A stretch of 64,000 nt of DNA, from positions 5,890,001 to 5,954,000 of the forward strand of contig JBHGNT010000020.1 of NCBI GenBank assembly GCA_043228905.1, given 5' to 3'. The position numbers were made by a program, and so were the translations under genes. The stretch is from Azolla caroliniana (lineage: Eukaryota; Polypodiophyta). This document shows, in pieces, positions 1-10,246 of this stretch (its first letter is position 1; each line of letters opens with the position of its first letter). The notes under the pieces are model-generated. The model had not been told where the DNA came from, made no database searches, and saw only the letters and a program-made list of their open reading frames with translations.

Positions 1-66
1 CTCTCTTAGTACTAATCCTCATCTTTTAGTACTAATTCCTTCTCTGTCTTAGTACTGATCCTGACA
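1..66 (+). mobile_element. End of a Gypsy-C-type LTR, cut by the window edge
   Basis: The last ~44 bases before position 66 match, with two mismatches, the inverted beginning of the LTR at 28287-28711, and end in the same CTGACA terminus. From base 67 the sequence becomes Copia-A LTR, matching the other Copia-A LTR from about 17138 on. So an LTR of the 28287 family, in plus orientation, sits inside the Copia-A 3' LTR. The rest lies outside the window, so solo LTR and full element cannot be told apart. Confidence 0.75.
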
Positions 67-320
67 GTTACAATAGAAACTGATTCATTTTCTCTCTATC
101 TCGCTCTCACACACTCTGTACAACGATAATGATGATCAATGACATAATTAACATTGTTTCCCTAGTTATATTTATACTTATATAACTTTAGGACTATTTA
201 CAAATATGACCTCAACGGTCATGTCTAAACATATTTACTAATATGTTCTTATTCGTTGGTTCATATCGGATCCGGTTGGACTCCATCCGGATCCCATCCA
301 AAGGGACCTATTTCCCAACA
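67..320 (-). repeat. Copia-A 3' LTR (partial)
   Basis: Read on the minus strand the LTR begins TGTTGGGAAATAGG, directly after a polypurine tract (AAGGGGGAGTT at 321-331). It matches 16892-17435 over most of its length, including the shared TTTATACTTATATAACTTTA stretch. It is interrupted at 66/67 by another LTR. Confidence 0.88.
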
Positions 321-1107
321 AACTCCCCCTTCACTCTGGCATGGGATGTCTCGTTAGTTTGATCCGTCTCTGACACGCGTCCAGCTTGTTGGCTGATAGC
401 ATCTTCGTCAGCATGTCTGACCCGTTCTCCTCCGTATGGATCTTTGTCAGTGAAAACTCTTTATCTTCTACCTTCTCCTAGAGCCAATGATATCTCCTAT
501 GGATGTGCTTAGTCCGGGAGTGGTATGTTGCATTCTTCGCAAGGTGGATGACACTTTGACTATCGCAGTGGAGTTGGTATTCCTCCTACCGGATACCTAG
601 CTCTACGATGAAGTCCTTCATCCAGATTACTACCTTGCCAGCTTCCACGGCTACCATGTACTCTGCTTCCGTTGTCGATAGTGCAATGGATTTCTACAGC
701 TTCGACTGCCACGATACGGCTCCCCCTGCATATGTCATGACGTATCCGGATGTACATCGGTTGGTATCTACATCAACCGACATGTCCAAATCGATGAAGC
801 CTTCCAATAGGGGTTTACCAAAGCCAAACCGGAGGCACATACTCGAGGTGCCTTTCAAGTACCAGATTATCCACTTGATCGCGGCCCAGTGTTCTCTTCC
901 CAGATTGCTCATGAACAAGCTGACCACTCCGACGGCATATCCGATATCCGACCGGGTACACACCAGTGCATAGATCAAGCTTCCAACGAGAGAGGCATGT
1001 GGTATCTTCATCATCTCCGACTTCTCTGCCTTTGTCTTCGGGCTCTGCTTCCCGAACAGCTTGTAGTTTGTCAGAAGTGTCGACCCCACCGGCTTAGCAT
1101 CCGACGT
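321..1107 (-). pseudogene. Copia-A pol 3' end: RNase H remnant
   Basis: The minus-strand frame at 694-1089 reads like the end of Copia RT and the RNase H domain: a SLIYALVCTRSDIGYAVGVVS-type block, then YLKGTS, a degenerate TDADM-like block (DLDMSVD) and GGAVSWQSKL. A further piece in another frame at 560-757 contains the ALSTTEAEY-type RNase H motif in broken form (HCTIDNGS region). The frame is shifted between the two and several catalytic positions are altered. It is continuous in origin with 6896-9767. Confidence 0.85.
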
Positions 1108-1552
1108 CCTGGGGGCTTCACTGTCAAAACTTGTATGATAGCACGTGAGTTCATCAAAGGGGGTTTTAATTAGTTGTTGAGATACAGAATGTATATATAT
1201 AAGGGTATTAATAAATATTTTGAAAATATATTTACATAAGGGTATTTATCAATTATGTTGGAAAAAATAAATTATATAAGCCCATGAAATATTAGATATT
1301 TCAATGAGATAGTAAAGAATATATTATGCATGCATATATGTTACATTCAAACGTTACATCCGTGAATATGTATATACATACATTGCACCCATTTATACAT
1401 GTATTTTGACTAAACATAAATATATGTACAAATATATCTTACCATATGTAAATATGTACATACACATACGTACATACATTACATACTACATACATATTAG
1501 AATCAGCCATATATATTGACATACATATATACATAATACATACATAAAAATG

Positions 1553-2005
1553 GGTTTTACACTAAAAATGGAAGTGTTCGTACATTATCACTGATGTCAT
1601 TACAGTTTTCAGGAGTAAGGAAGGAAGTTCAGCCAATATGGGAGATATTGAGTAGTACCACTGTCTATCACATTTGGAAAGCTCGGTGTTCTCTCGTTTT
1701 CCATAATCTGAAAACACCACCTGCTGAAGTGATTTCAAATATTTGGTTAGAGATAGTTCATGCTTTGAAGGGTCAATGGGATGGTATAGTGGGAGATTCT
1801 GATGCTAAAATTGCTCAACGGCATGAGTTTCTTATTATCTGGACAGCTACTCCATTTGTGACATCCAGGTACACTACTCCTTATTGGCATTTTCAGCCAC
1901 CGAAATGGTTGTTTCCCCCGCCGATTACATAGAGGTTTAAAATCTTGTAATTTGTTTATACTAATGACAGGATATCTTCTTAAAAAAAAAAAAAAAAAAA
2001 AAAAA
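1553..2005 (+). mobile_element. 5'-truncated LINE with poly(A) tail
   Basis: An open frame at 1594-1932 has the VYHIWKARCSLVFHN-type motif seen near the C-terminus of plant L1-like ORF2 proteins. A short 3' UTR and a run of about 25 A follow. The unit is bracketed by a perfect 17-bp target duplication, ATACATACATAAAAATG, at 1536-1552 and 2006-2022. Only about 450 bp of the element inserted, which is typical 5' truncation during target-primed reverse transcription. It lies within CATA-rich microsatellite sequence of the TIR element. Confidence 0.88.
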
Positions 2006-2022
2006 ATACATACATAAAAATG

Positions 2023-2725
2023 ACATATTAGATATATACATACACATTCTTACAAGCATATTTTATATATTACATATTACACACATATATTGTTATACAC
2101 ACAATTTTATACAAATGCATACATATATACATTCCAAACACAAAAAAATAAATATTATATGTATACAAATCTTCATACATACATACAAACAAGTTACATA
2201 TATATATATATATATATATACATACATGCACACACGCACGCACGCATAAATAAAATAGATATTGCGTATCATATATGATATAACCATAGTTATTACACAA
2301 TATACAAATTTACATACACATACATACATAAATTACATGTATAAATATATAGATATATTACAGATTTACATATATACATACATACACACACATTAGATAT
2401 ATCATATATGTATACTTACATATACATCGGATATATATACATGCATATTATGTACATATTACAAACATATATCCATATATGAGCCATATACATACTAAAC
2501 ATGAAAAATATCCCAAAAATATACATACAGATATACACATCTATACATTCATACACGTACATACATATCACCATACACACACACACATACACATATATAC
2601 ATACATTAGATATATAGATACATATTATGCACATATTACAAACACGTCCATACACATTGAATCGTGAATATTGACATATACATATATGCATACACATATA
2701 TACATTACATATTCCACATATCACC

Positions 2726-2756
<31 letters not shown>

Positions 2757-4009
2757 TATGTCTATAACGATGTTATAAGTTTTACAAACATACATCTATA
2801 CACATATATACATACATTCCATACATGCATACACATACTTATGTTACATTTGTATATTACATACACATATATATCATCACAAACTACAATACGTACATAT
2901 ATACACACATACATATAAAAATACATTACATATGCATATATTACATCACATATACATTGAATCATGTACATTGACATATGCATACATGCATACACATATG
3001 TACATTCGTGCACGGACATACATGTGTTCATTTATACATTGCTACATATACATACACATACATACATTATATGTAGAGATATTATGCACATATTACAATC
3101 ACACATTCATACACATTGAATCATGTACATTTAAATATGGATATATACATAGACATACATACATACATTACATATGCATATACATATGTACATTCGTACA
3201 TGGACATACATATATTCATTTATACATTGCTACATGTACATAAACATACATACATTAGATATACATGCAAATACATGCATGCATGCATGCATACATTAGA
3301 TATATACATACATATTACAAACAAACATCCACACACACATGTATGCATATATGCATACACATACAAACATGCATACATTGCATATTACATACATACATAT
3401 ATTCATTCACATGTGCACATGCATAAATATAGCTAAAACATCCTATTACATTCTATCATCCATTTACCTAAAACATCTCCGAGAATCTTATCCTTGATTG
3501 TTTCAATTGGAGATGTATCTTTACAATTGTCCTTGGCTTCACACTTGTACGTATTGTGTTGTATATATGTGCATGTGGATGATCGAATGTAATATTCCTA
3601 TACATTTGCACATGTATAGAACATACGCACACAGATAGCACGTACACACATACACACATGTGATACATACAGACATACATACATACATATGCACATATAA
3701 TAAATACCCACATACATGTGCACATATATAGAACATACACACACATACCACATAGACACATTATACATACTCACATGCCATACATACAATATATACAACA
3801 CATGCAATTCAATACATACATACATACAATGAATATATACAATAATGCATTTAATACAATATGGTACAATGCAATACAATATGTACATAGATGCATACAC
3901 ACAACACATACATATATATGCATGCAATACAATACATATGCATATATATATAGAACACAGACACACGTGCTATACATATAATACATGCTTAAGCACATGT
4001 ATAGAACAT

Positions 4010-4046
<37 letters not shown>

Positions 4047-4430
4047 ACACATATATATACATACATACACACATGCCATACATACAACCATGCAATACAA
4101 AACATACATATGCACATAATAGGACAAACACACAAGCACATAACATATAACCTACATACTCACATGCCATACAATATGTACATACATACACACATGCCAT
4201 ACATACAATATATACAATACACTATGCACTTATATACAACATACACACATGCCATACATACAATATATACAATACAATATGTACATATATACAACATACA
4301 CACATGCCATACATACATATGCAATTGTATAGAGCATACACACACACACACACACACACACACAATATACATACATATCCACATGCATAAACACACACAC
4401 GTGTATAGAACATACATAAATAGTACATAC
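2023..4430. repeat. Degenerate CATA/TACA and CA/TA microsatellite tract
   Basis: About 2.4 kb of imperfect ACATACATAT-type repeats with embedded pure TA runs (2197-2220, 2725-2750) and CA runs (4013-4040, 4338-4362). Open frames on both strands here are by-products of the repeat. One non-repetitive island at 3443-3545 reads open on the minus strand (…ETIKDKILGDVLGKW) and looks coding-like, but I do not recognise it. Confidence 0.85.
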
Positions 4431-4554
4431 ACAAGCTATAATGCTCTTTTGAAAATCCTAATTGTTTCAAAAAATGAGGGAAGAAAGGGGGGAGATTACA
4501 TATGTATTGCGTTTTAGCAAAAAAAAGTGGGGGGAAAAAGAAGAAACCGGGGGA

Positions 4555-4740
4555 GGGAGAGAGAGAGAGAGAGAGAGAAGCATGCAAAAGAAAGAGAAGA
4601 AGAAGAAGAAGAGGGTAAGTCTACATAGAAGGATCAGAGTAAGTCATGTCCAAAAGAGGTACAAAAGAGGCAAAGGATTAGTAAAGGGCAGGGTTTAGGG
4701 TTTAGGGTTTACGGAGAGAGAGAGAGAGAGAGAGAGAGAT
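4555..4740. repeat. GA microsatellites and a short TTTAGGG-like tract
   Basis: Purine-rich stretch with GA runs at 4557-4580 and 4715-4738, and three GGTTTA(GG) units at 4690-4710. The telomere-like units sit just upstream of the OSTC copy, where plant housekeeping genes often carry telo-boxes, so this may be the promoter or leader of the copied gene. Confidence 0.6.
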
Positions 4741-4820
4741 GCAGGGATGAAATAACCATAGCCAGATCTAGTAACATACATACACATTGATATATATTGT
4801 GTGTCTCAGAGATCGCTATC

Positions 4821-5278
4821 ATGAATCCTTTCTCGCACGCAGTACGACTCCCTTTCACTACCTTGCGCTCGCCCCGGATGCGATTGAAGCTCCCCAACAA
4901 GATAACATATTGTCTCCCATGTTCGTGTTTGTGCTCATCCTTATCACATATTTCATGGTGGTGTCGGGCATAGTGTGTGACGTGATTGTGGAGCCACCGG
5001 GGATTGGTAGGCGGCAATTTCCCATACTAGTGTAGTATGACCTGTCGTCTTCTTGCCTAGATGTGTCAATGGACAATACATCATTGAGGGCCTCTCCTCC
5101 AACTTCATGTTTCTCCTTTGAGTGCCCAGATTTATACTTCTGGACCTCGGTATGAACAAGAACATCATCAGGTCAAATTGAATGGCTTCCATCGATGCCG
5201 CCACCTCCCTCATCTTTGTCTCCAACATCATGTCCATGCTCTTCGTACACATCAAAGTCTACAGGTGCCTTTGGTAGT
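4821..5278 (+). pseudogene. OSTC: OSTC (oligosaccharyltransferase subunit) pseudogene
   Basis: Three plus-strand frames in succession spell most of the ~150-residue OSTC/DC2 protein, a membrane subunit of the ER oligosaccharyltransferase complex that N-glycosylates proteins. Frame one (from ATG 4821) gives RLPFTTLRSPRMRLKLPNKI. Frame two (from about 4910) gives the first membrane helix and VSGIVCDVIVEPPGIG. Frame three (from about 5041) gives PVVFLPRCVNGQYIIEG and LSSNFMFLL, then the last helix with SMLFVHIKVY. There are at least two frameshifts and in-frame stops at about 5098 and 5176, so it cannot encode the protein. The copy is contiguous, with no intron visible. It lies inside the TIR element, so it was either captured by the element or inserted into it. 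Confidence 0.87.
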
Positions 5279-5529
5279 TCTTATTTTTAGGGCTTTTGTT
5301 TCGAGAGAATTGGATTATAGTGATGAGTTATACAGGAGGACGATGGTGATGCAATCGATTTTTTTCTTCATTTTATGCAATACTAGATTCCTTCTACTTA
5401 GTTTGATTCATTTTAATGCATATACTAAACTAAAAGGACATATTTTTATGGATCTTTTTATTCCTATTGAAACTTAACATTAACATTCTTATTATTGTTT
5501 CACAATGAGATAATCTCATGTCAACCATT

Positions 5530-5665
5530 GATCATCAAGAGAGAGAGAGAAGGCTCCAAGAGGTGATTTACCTCTTCAAAATGGCCTCCCACTGGCAAAC
5601 AAGGATGTGCAAGATGAGTTACAAGAAAGCGGGAGTTTGTTGCCATCCAGATCTAGACCACTTTC
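5530..5665 (+). other. Coding-like fragment, unidentified
   Basis: A plus-strand frame at about 5556-5660 reads GDLPLQNGLPLANKDVQDEL and on to SRSRPLSDGYW without stops. It has ordinary amino-acid composition, unlike the surrounding microsatellites. I do not recognise the family. It may be an exon from the same or another captured gene. Confidence 0.35.
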
Positions 5666-5838
5666 TGATGGTTATTGGTTAAGTACCATATGTATAATTA
5701 TCAGTTTTTAATCTTATTCATATGTGTGTATGTATATTTTCATATGCATGATTGTGTTGTATGCCTCTATGAATGATGCACACATGCATTTGCAACATTC
5801 CGTCATAATTTGTGTTTTTGCTATTGTCATATCACAGG

Positions 5839-5918
5839 CAAGAAAAGCTCTTTTGGTCTTGAGAAGCCTCATGCGGCTTCAAGATGTAATTTACAATAGA
5901 GGGCGGAGATTCCAATGA
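5839..5918 (+). pseudogene. Possible IQ67-domain (IQD-like) exon fragment
   Basis: After a splice-acceptor-like CACAG at 5834-5838 the frame reads ARKALLVLRSLMRLQDVIYN then RGRRFQ and stop. This resembles the conserved [20 protein letters not shown] block of plant IQD calmodulin-binding proteins, where an intron commonly interrupts the IQ motif. The match is only about 20 residues, so the assignment is tentative. It lies in the TIR element close to the OSTC copy. Confidence 0.45.
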
Positions 5919-6895
5919 CAATCGAACAAGAGTTTGTTGTGATCTTTTGTTTGCTACTATCATTTTGATATTGTTATTTTATTCACACAATAGGTTAATC
6001 TTTGGTTTCATATTGTTATTGTATAGGTTTTCAACTCATTGAATGAATGTGGTCGACAAAGAAGTGGTAGAAAATGTATTTTCAAAGTGTGTAGGTTTGC
6101 AAATTTCAGACTAGATGTTCTTGAATAGCAACGTAGGGAGTTAAATACCCAATTTTTCTTAGAGAAAAACTCAGTGTGTTGTTTTTGGGATTGCAATAAC
6201 TTTATGCAGCGAAGTTCTTACTCAAGTTGAATGTTGTGAATTATTCTTGGATATCACATAATATTGTTGTTGTGATATATGCTCTTTTAGATATATCGTT
6301 TTGCACTTACATGAAGCCAAAATATATGCATTGCTACATAGGCATGTTATAGAAGATGGAATGTAATGAAGATCACCTTTAATGCTTAGTGATTTGATGG
6401 TGATCATTCTTTGGTATGAAGACACATGCTCCACACCAACATACATGCAAACAAACATACAAACAAATATTTTAAAACGGAAATAAGGAATAAAATGTAT
6501 TAAAAAGGTGCAAGCAAAAATTAATGTGTTGTAATTCAACTCATACATAAATAAACATGAAATACAATATAGCACATATACTATTATTATATACATACAT
6601 ACATTATTCGCATGCAATACAATACATACAACCCATGCATAAAATATATATAAGTTTACAACATATACAATATAATACAATACAATACATATATAAAACA
6701 TACGTGTGTTTTCTATGCAAGGGCATTTAAAATGAGTAGTTATAAAAATATATATTTACATTAAGGGGTATTTTTATGAACTGTTTTTTTATAAAAGGGT
6801 ATCTAAAATAGTGAAAAATATATGTATAAGGGGTTTATAAAAGATGTCATGAATGCATGTGATATAACCTCTTTAAATATAGTGGAGCCCTCGGG
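5919..6895. other. Right part of the TIR element, no gene seen
   Basis: AT-rich sequence with a few CATA runs (6590-6690). Near the right end AAGGGGTATTT-like motifs recur at 6763 and 6796; similar AAGGGTATT motifs occur near the left end at 1200 and 1239, in the same orientation. They may be subterminal repeats of the element. Confidence 0.5.
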
Positions 6896-9767
6896 TCCGA
6901 CGTGCTTAATCATTGGAGCACCTTCATCACATACTTCTCCTGTGATAGCCACAATAGCTCCTTCATCCAGTCCCAGACTATGTGCATCCCCAATATCTGT
7001 CTCAACCCAGATCTTTCATCGAGAAGGTTCGGTTCAAGGCCTTCTTCAAATTCCCGATTTTGATTCAGTCTGGTCCGACGATCAGCATGTCATCCACATA
7101 TAGTAAGAGTATCAGGAAGTCGCCTCCGTCAAATTTCTTCATGAACAGTAGTTGGCCTACGTCTTGTGGTATCCCTGATCGGTCATGAAAGAGTTGAACT
7201 TCCGGTACCATTGTCAGGGAGCTTACTTCAGTCCATATAAGCTCTTCTTCAACCGGCACACCAGGTGCTCCTTCCCTTTCTTGACAAATCCTTCCGGTTG
7301 TTGCATGTAGATCTCTTCTTCAAGGTCGCCATGTAGGAACATCTTCGTGACGTCTAATTGCTCTACCTCGAGGTCCATGCTTACCACTATGCTCAACATC
7401 ATCCGGATGGATGTCATATTCACTACCGAGGCAAAGATCTCGTCGAAATCCACTTCTTTCTTCTGCTGGAAACCCTTCACCACAATGCGGGCCTTGTATC
7501 TCGGTGGATTTCCAGCGTCTCCTAGTTTTCTCTTGTACACCCACTTGTTCCGGAGTGCTCTCTTCCCTTTTGACAGCTCCGTCAATTCGTATGTGTGGTT
7601 CTCATGCAGGGAATCCATCTCATCCTGCATGACACTTAACCACTTGCGGCAGTGGGTGTCTTTATTTGCTTCTTCAAAGCTTTCCGGCTCCCCCTCGTCG
7701 GTCAGTAAAACATGCTCTACATCCCGAAATCTCCGAGGGGCCCTTCTCTCTCTTAGAGGGTATCTTCGTCCTTGGTTTTCGACTACCGGTTCCTCTGTCT
7801 GTTCTTCATCCGAATCCAATTCGGGATCTTGTCCAGTTCCGGTGTCCGATTCTTCTTCTTCGGTCGATTCAGACGGTTCCTCTGTCTGTTCTTCATCTAA
7901 ATCTGATTCAGTATCTTGTCTGGTTCTAGTGTCCGATTCTTCTTTTTCGGTCGATTCGGTTCTCTGTCCGAATCCAGTCGATTCATCATGATCTTTGGTC
8001 TACATCCGGCTTCCAACCGGATGTGTCCCAACATCTTCCAACCGATTTCTATCGGTCGACCTGGCATCCACTATCTTCTTCTCCAACTCCCAATCGGCAA
8101 TGGTCTTGTCTTCCATGAAGAGTATATCTCGACTCCGGAAAACCTTTCTGTCGACCAAGTCCCGCACTCGGTAGCCGAACTCATCATCGTCGTATCCAAG
8201 GAATATGCATGCTTGGGACTTCGGATCCAATTTCACTCTCTTGTCCTTTGCTACATGCACGTAGACGACACAACCGAACACCTTCAGATGCCGGTAAGAC
8301 ACGTCTTTACCGGCCCATACTCTCTATGGTGTGTCTCCGTCGAAGGGAGTCGAGGGTGATATGTTTATCACATACGTCACCGTCATCAGCGCCTTGGCCA
8401 AAAACATCTTGGAAAACTTAGCATGAGCAAGCATGCTCCAAACTCTCTCCATTACGATCCGGTTCATTCTTTCGGCCAGTCCGTTCAGTTCCGGTGTCAT
8501 TGGCATGGTGAATTCGAGCCGGATTCCCATCAACCAGAATTACTCCTCGAACTACCCCTAGTATTCTCCACTGTTGTCGGCTCCAACTGCCTTCAGCTTC
8601 CGACCAGATTCCTTTTCCACTCTCACATGGAATTCCTTGAAGACGGATAATACATGGTCCTTTGTCTTTAGCGGTGAAACCCACAACTTACAGTTGTGGT
8701 CATCTATGAACGTCACGAAGTACTGCGACCCAGCATGTGACTTCGTGTCCACTTGGTATACATCGATATGCACAGGTTCCAGTGTTGCATTCCGTCTCGA
8801 CGGTGGTCTGGTTCGGAAAGAGGTTCAGTTTTGCTTGCTGGCCAAACAGTCGGTGCACTTCTCAAGTTGCACATCTTTCACCTCTAGAATGAGGTTATCT
8901 TTGGCAAGTCTCTGCATTCCCTTCTGGCTCATGTGACACAACCTCTTGTGCCACAACTCACTGGCAGTGTCGGATGCCACGTTCACTTCTTCCCGGCATA
9001 TATGGGTATGCATCAGATACAGTGTGTTGATTTTCCGAGCTCAAGCCATGATCAAACTCCCTTTGCTGAACTTCATGACTCCGTTCCGGATGCTACCCAT
9101 GTAGCCTTCATCATCCAGCCGACCGGCTCATATCAGGTTCAACCGAACCTCCGGAATGTGTCGGACATCTTTCAACAGCAACTCTCGAACGTTGTCAACC
9201 ACACGTCTCCTATGCCGACAATCTGGCATGCACCTTCATTCCCCATCTGGACACAACCGTGATCTCCGGCTTTGTAGGATGAGAAACACTTTCGGTCAGG
9301 GGTAAGATGGAACGACGCACCGAAGTCGACTACCCGCATCGTTTCGTCGCTAACAAGATGCAACTGAATCTCCTTGGTGATCAGCAACAGGTCTTCTTCA
9401 CTTGTTGCGATTGTCGATGTTCCTCTCCTTTCCGAAATCTTCTTTGGTTCCGGAATATCGGTTCCCCCTTTGGCTTTCCGGAAGTGTTAGCAATTCTTCT
9501 GGAAGTGCCCGGGCTTTCCGCATTAAAAGCAAGTGGGCCTCCCCCTTGACTTCGACCTCGTCCCTGATTTGTCCTGGTTCAGAGGACCTGATTCCGGCCT
9601 CTTCCCTGATTATGGTCGTCTTCCATAACCAAGGCCTTCGGATCGGTTCCGGACTCCCGGTCCTTCCGGAGAGCTTCTTCGTTTAGCAAACATGACTTCA
9701 CTCTCGCTAGGGATAAGTTTTTTCCTTCCAATCTGGCATTGCAAAGAGCAACAACCAATGTCTCCCA
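6896..9767 (-). pseudogene. Copia-A gag end to reverse transcriptase
   Basis: Minus-strand pieces appear in Copia order from high to low coordinates: gag end (9579-9767, ETLVVALCNARLEG); a zinc knuckle with a stop in it (about 9495-9540, CGKPGHFQKNC); protease (9172-9387, VVDFGASFHLTP, with Ser to Phe in the D-S-G-A-S site); GAG-pre-integrase (8825-9013, LWHKRLCHMSQKG); integrase core (8324-8773); linker (8000-8302, KVFGCVVYVHV, FLGYDD); and RT (7065-7819, FLHGDLEEEIYMQQPEGF, SLYGLK, LLYVDDMLI). At least four frameshifts or stops separate them. It continues into 321-1107 across the TIR element and into 15148-15306 across Copia-B. Confidence 0.92.
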
Positions 9768-9852
9768 TGTTGGAAGCAATGTCGTCTGTGCGGAAGATCT
9801 TGAAGCACTCGATTCCTGTTTATTCCCTGTGTATGACAGAATGTAGGTCGTT

Positions 9853-9887
<35 letters not shown>

Positions 9888-10053
9888 AGAGTTTCTATTT
9901 CACAAAGCAATAATACAACAACCAACCTCACAAAGAGGTTACAAGGTCACTATATATAGTGACCGACTTAGGGCAACTACCCTTTATGCTAATTACAAGA
10001 ATGGCCAAATACGAGATAGTGTGAATACGTCCATTATACACATGTATTCGACA
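9768..10053 (-). repeat. Copia-B 3' LTR
   Basis: 286 bp, TGTTGGAAGC...ATTCGACA on the plus strand. It contains a GA microsatellite (9857-9882) and a TATA-like ACTATATATAGTG palindrome (9951-9963). Confidence 0.95.
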
Positions 10054-10068
10054 CTCCCCCGTAATGGG
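10054..10068 (-). promoter_or_regulatory. Copia-B polypurine tract
   Basis: On the minus strand, CCCATTACGGGGGAG abuts the 3' LTR. It is the plus-strand DNA primer site expected at this position. Confidence 0.85.
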
Positions 10069-10246
10069 CGTATACATGGGTTATCTAAGATTACAGGTAT
10101 AGACTTAGGTTCTCGGACATATCAGCTTTGTTCGAGTCGGCAGGGTCCGAAGGCAGAAGACCGAACTGGTCGGGTCGGAACAGTTGAAGCCGATCATTAA
10201 GGAACTGATGTCGGTTGTCGGGAACCATCCTGCTCTGTGTCCGGCT

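Larger units (their letters stand above)
1108..6895. mobile_element. 5.8-kb TIR DNA transposon carrying host gene fragments
   Basis: The segment is flanked by a perfect 8-bp direct repeat TCCGACGT (1100-1107 and 6896-6903). Its ends form imperfect terminal inverted repeats of about 17 bp: CCTGGGGGCTTCACTGT at the left and, inverted, CCCGAGGGCTCCACTAT at the right; the four mismatches are all transitions. Deleting the segment and one repeat copy restores the Copia-A frame (KVLQ, a stop, L, then STSDAKPV). An 8-bp duplication with short TIRs suggests the hAT superfamily; Mutator-like is possible. No transposase is visible, so it is non-autonomous. Inside are a LINE copy, CATA microsatellites, a broken OSTC copy and other coding-like pieces. 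Confidence 0.85.

Noticed and set aside
2070-4587. Many long open frames on both strands rich in Tyr, Ile, His and Cys
   Set aside because: They follow the CATA/CA microsatellite composition, overlap each other on opposite strands and have no domains.
4690-4712. Possible interstitial telomere
   Set aside because: Only about three TTTAGGG-like units; more likely a telo-box than a telomeric array.
7347-7991. 214-codon Ser-rich plus-strand frame
   Set aside because: Antisense to the Copia-A RT and linker, which have clear pol motifs on the minus strand.
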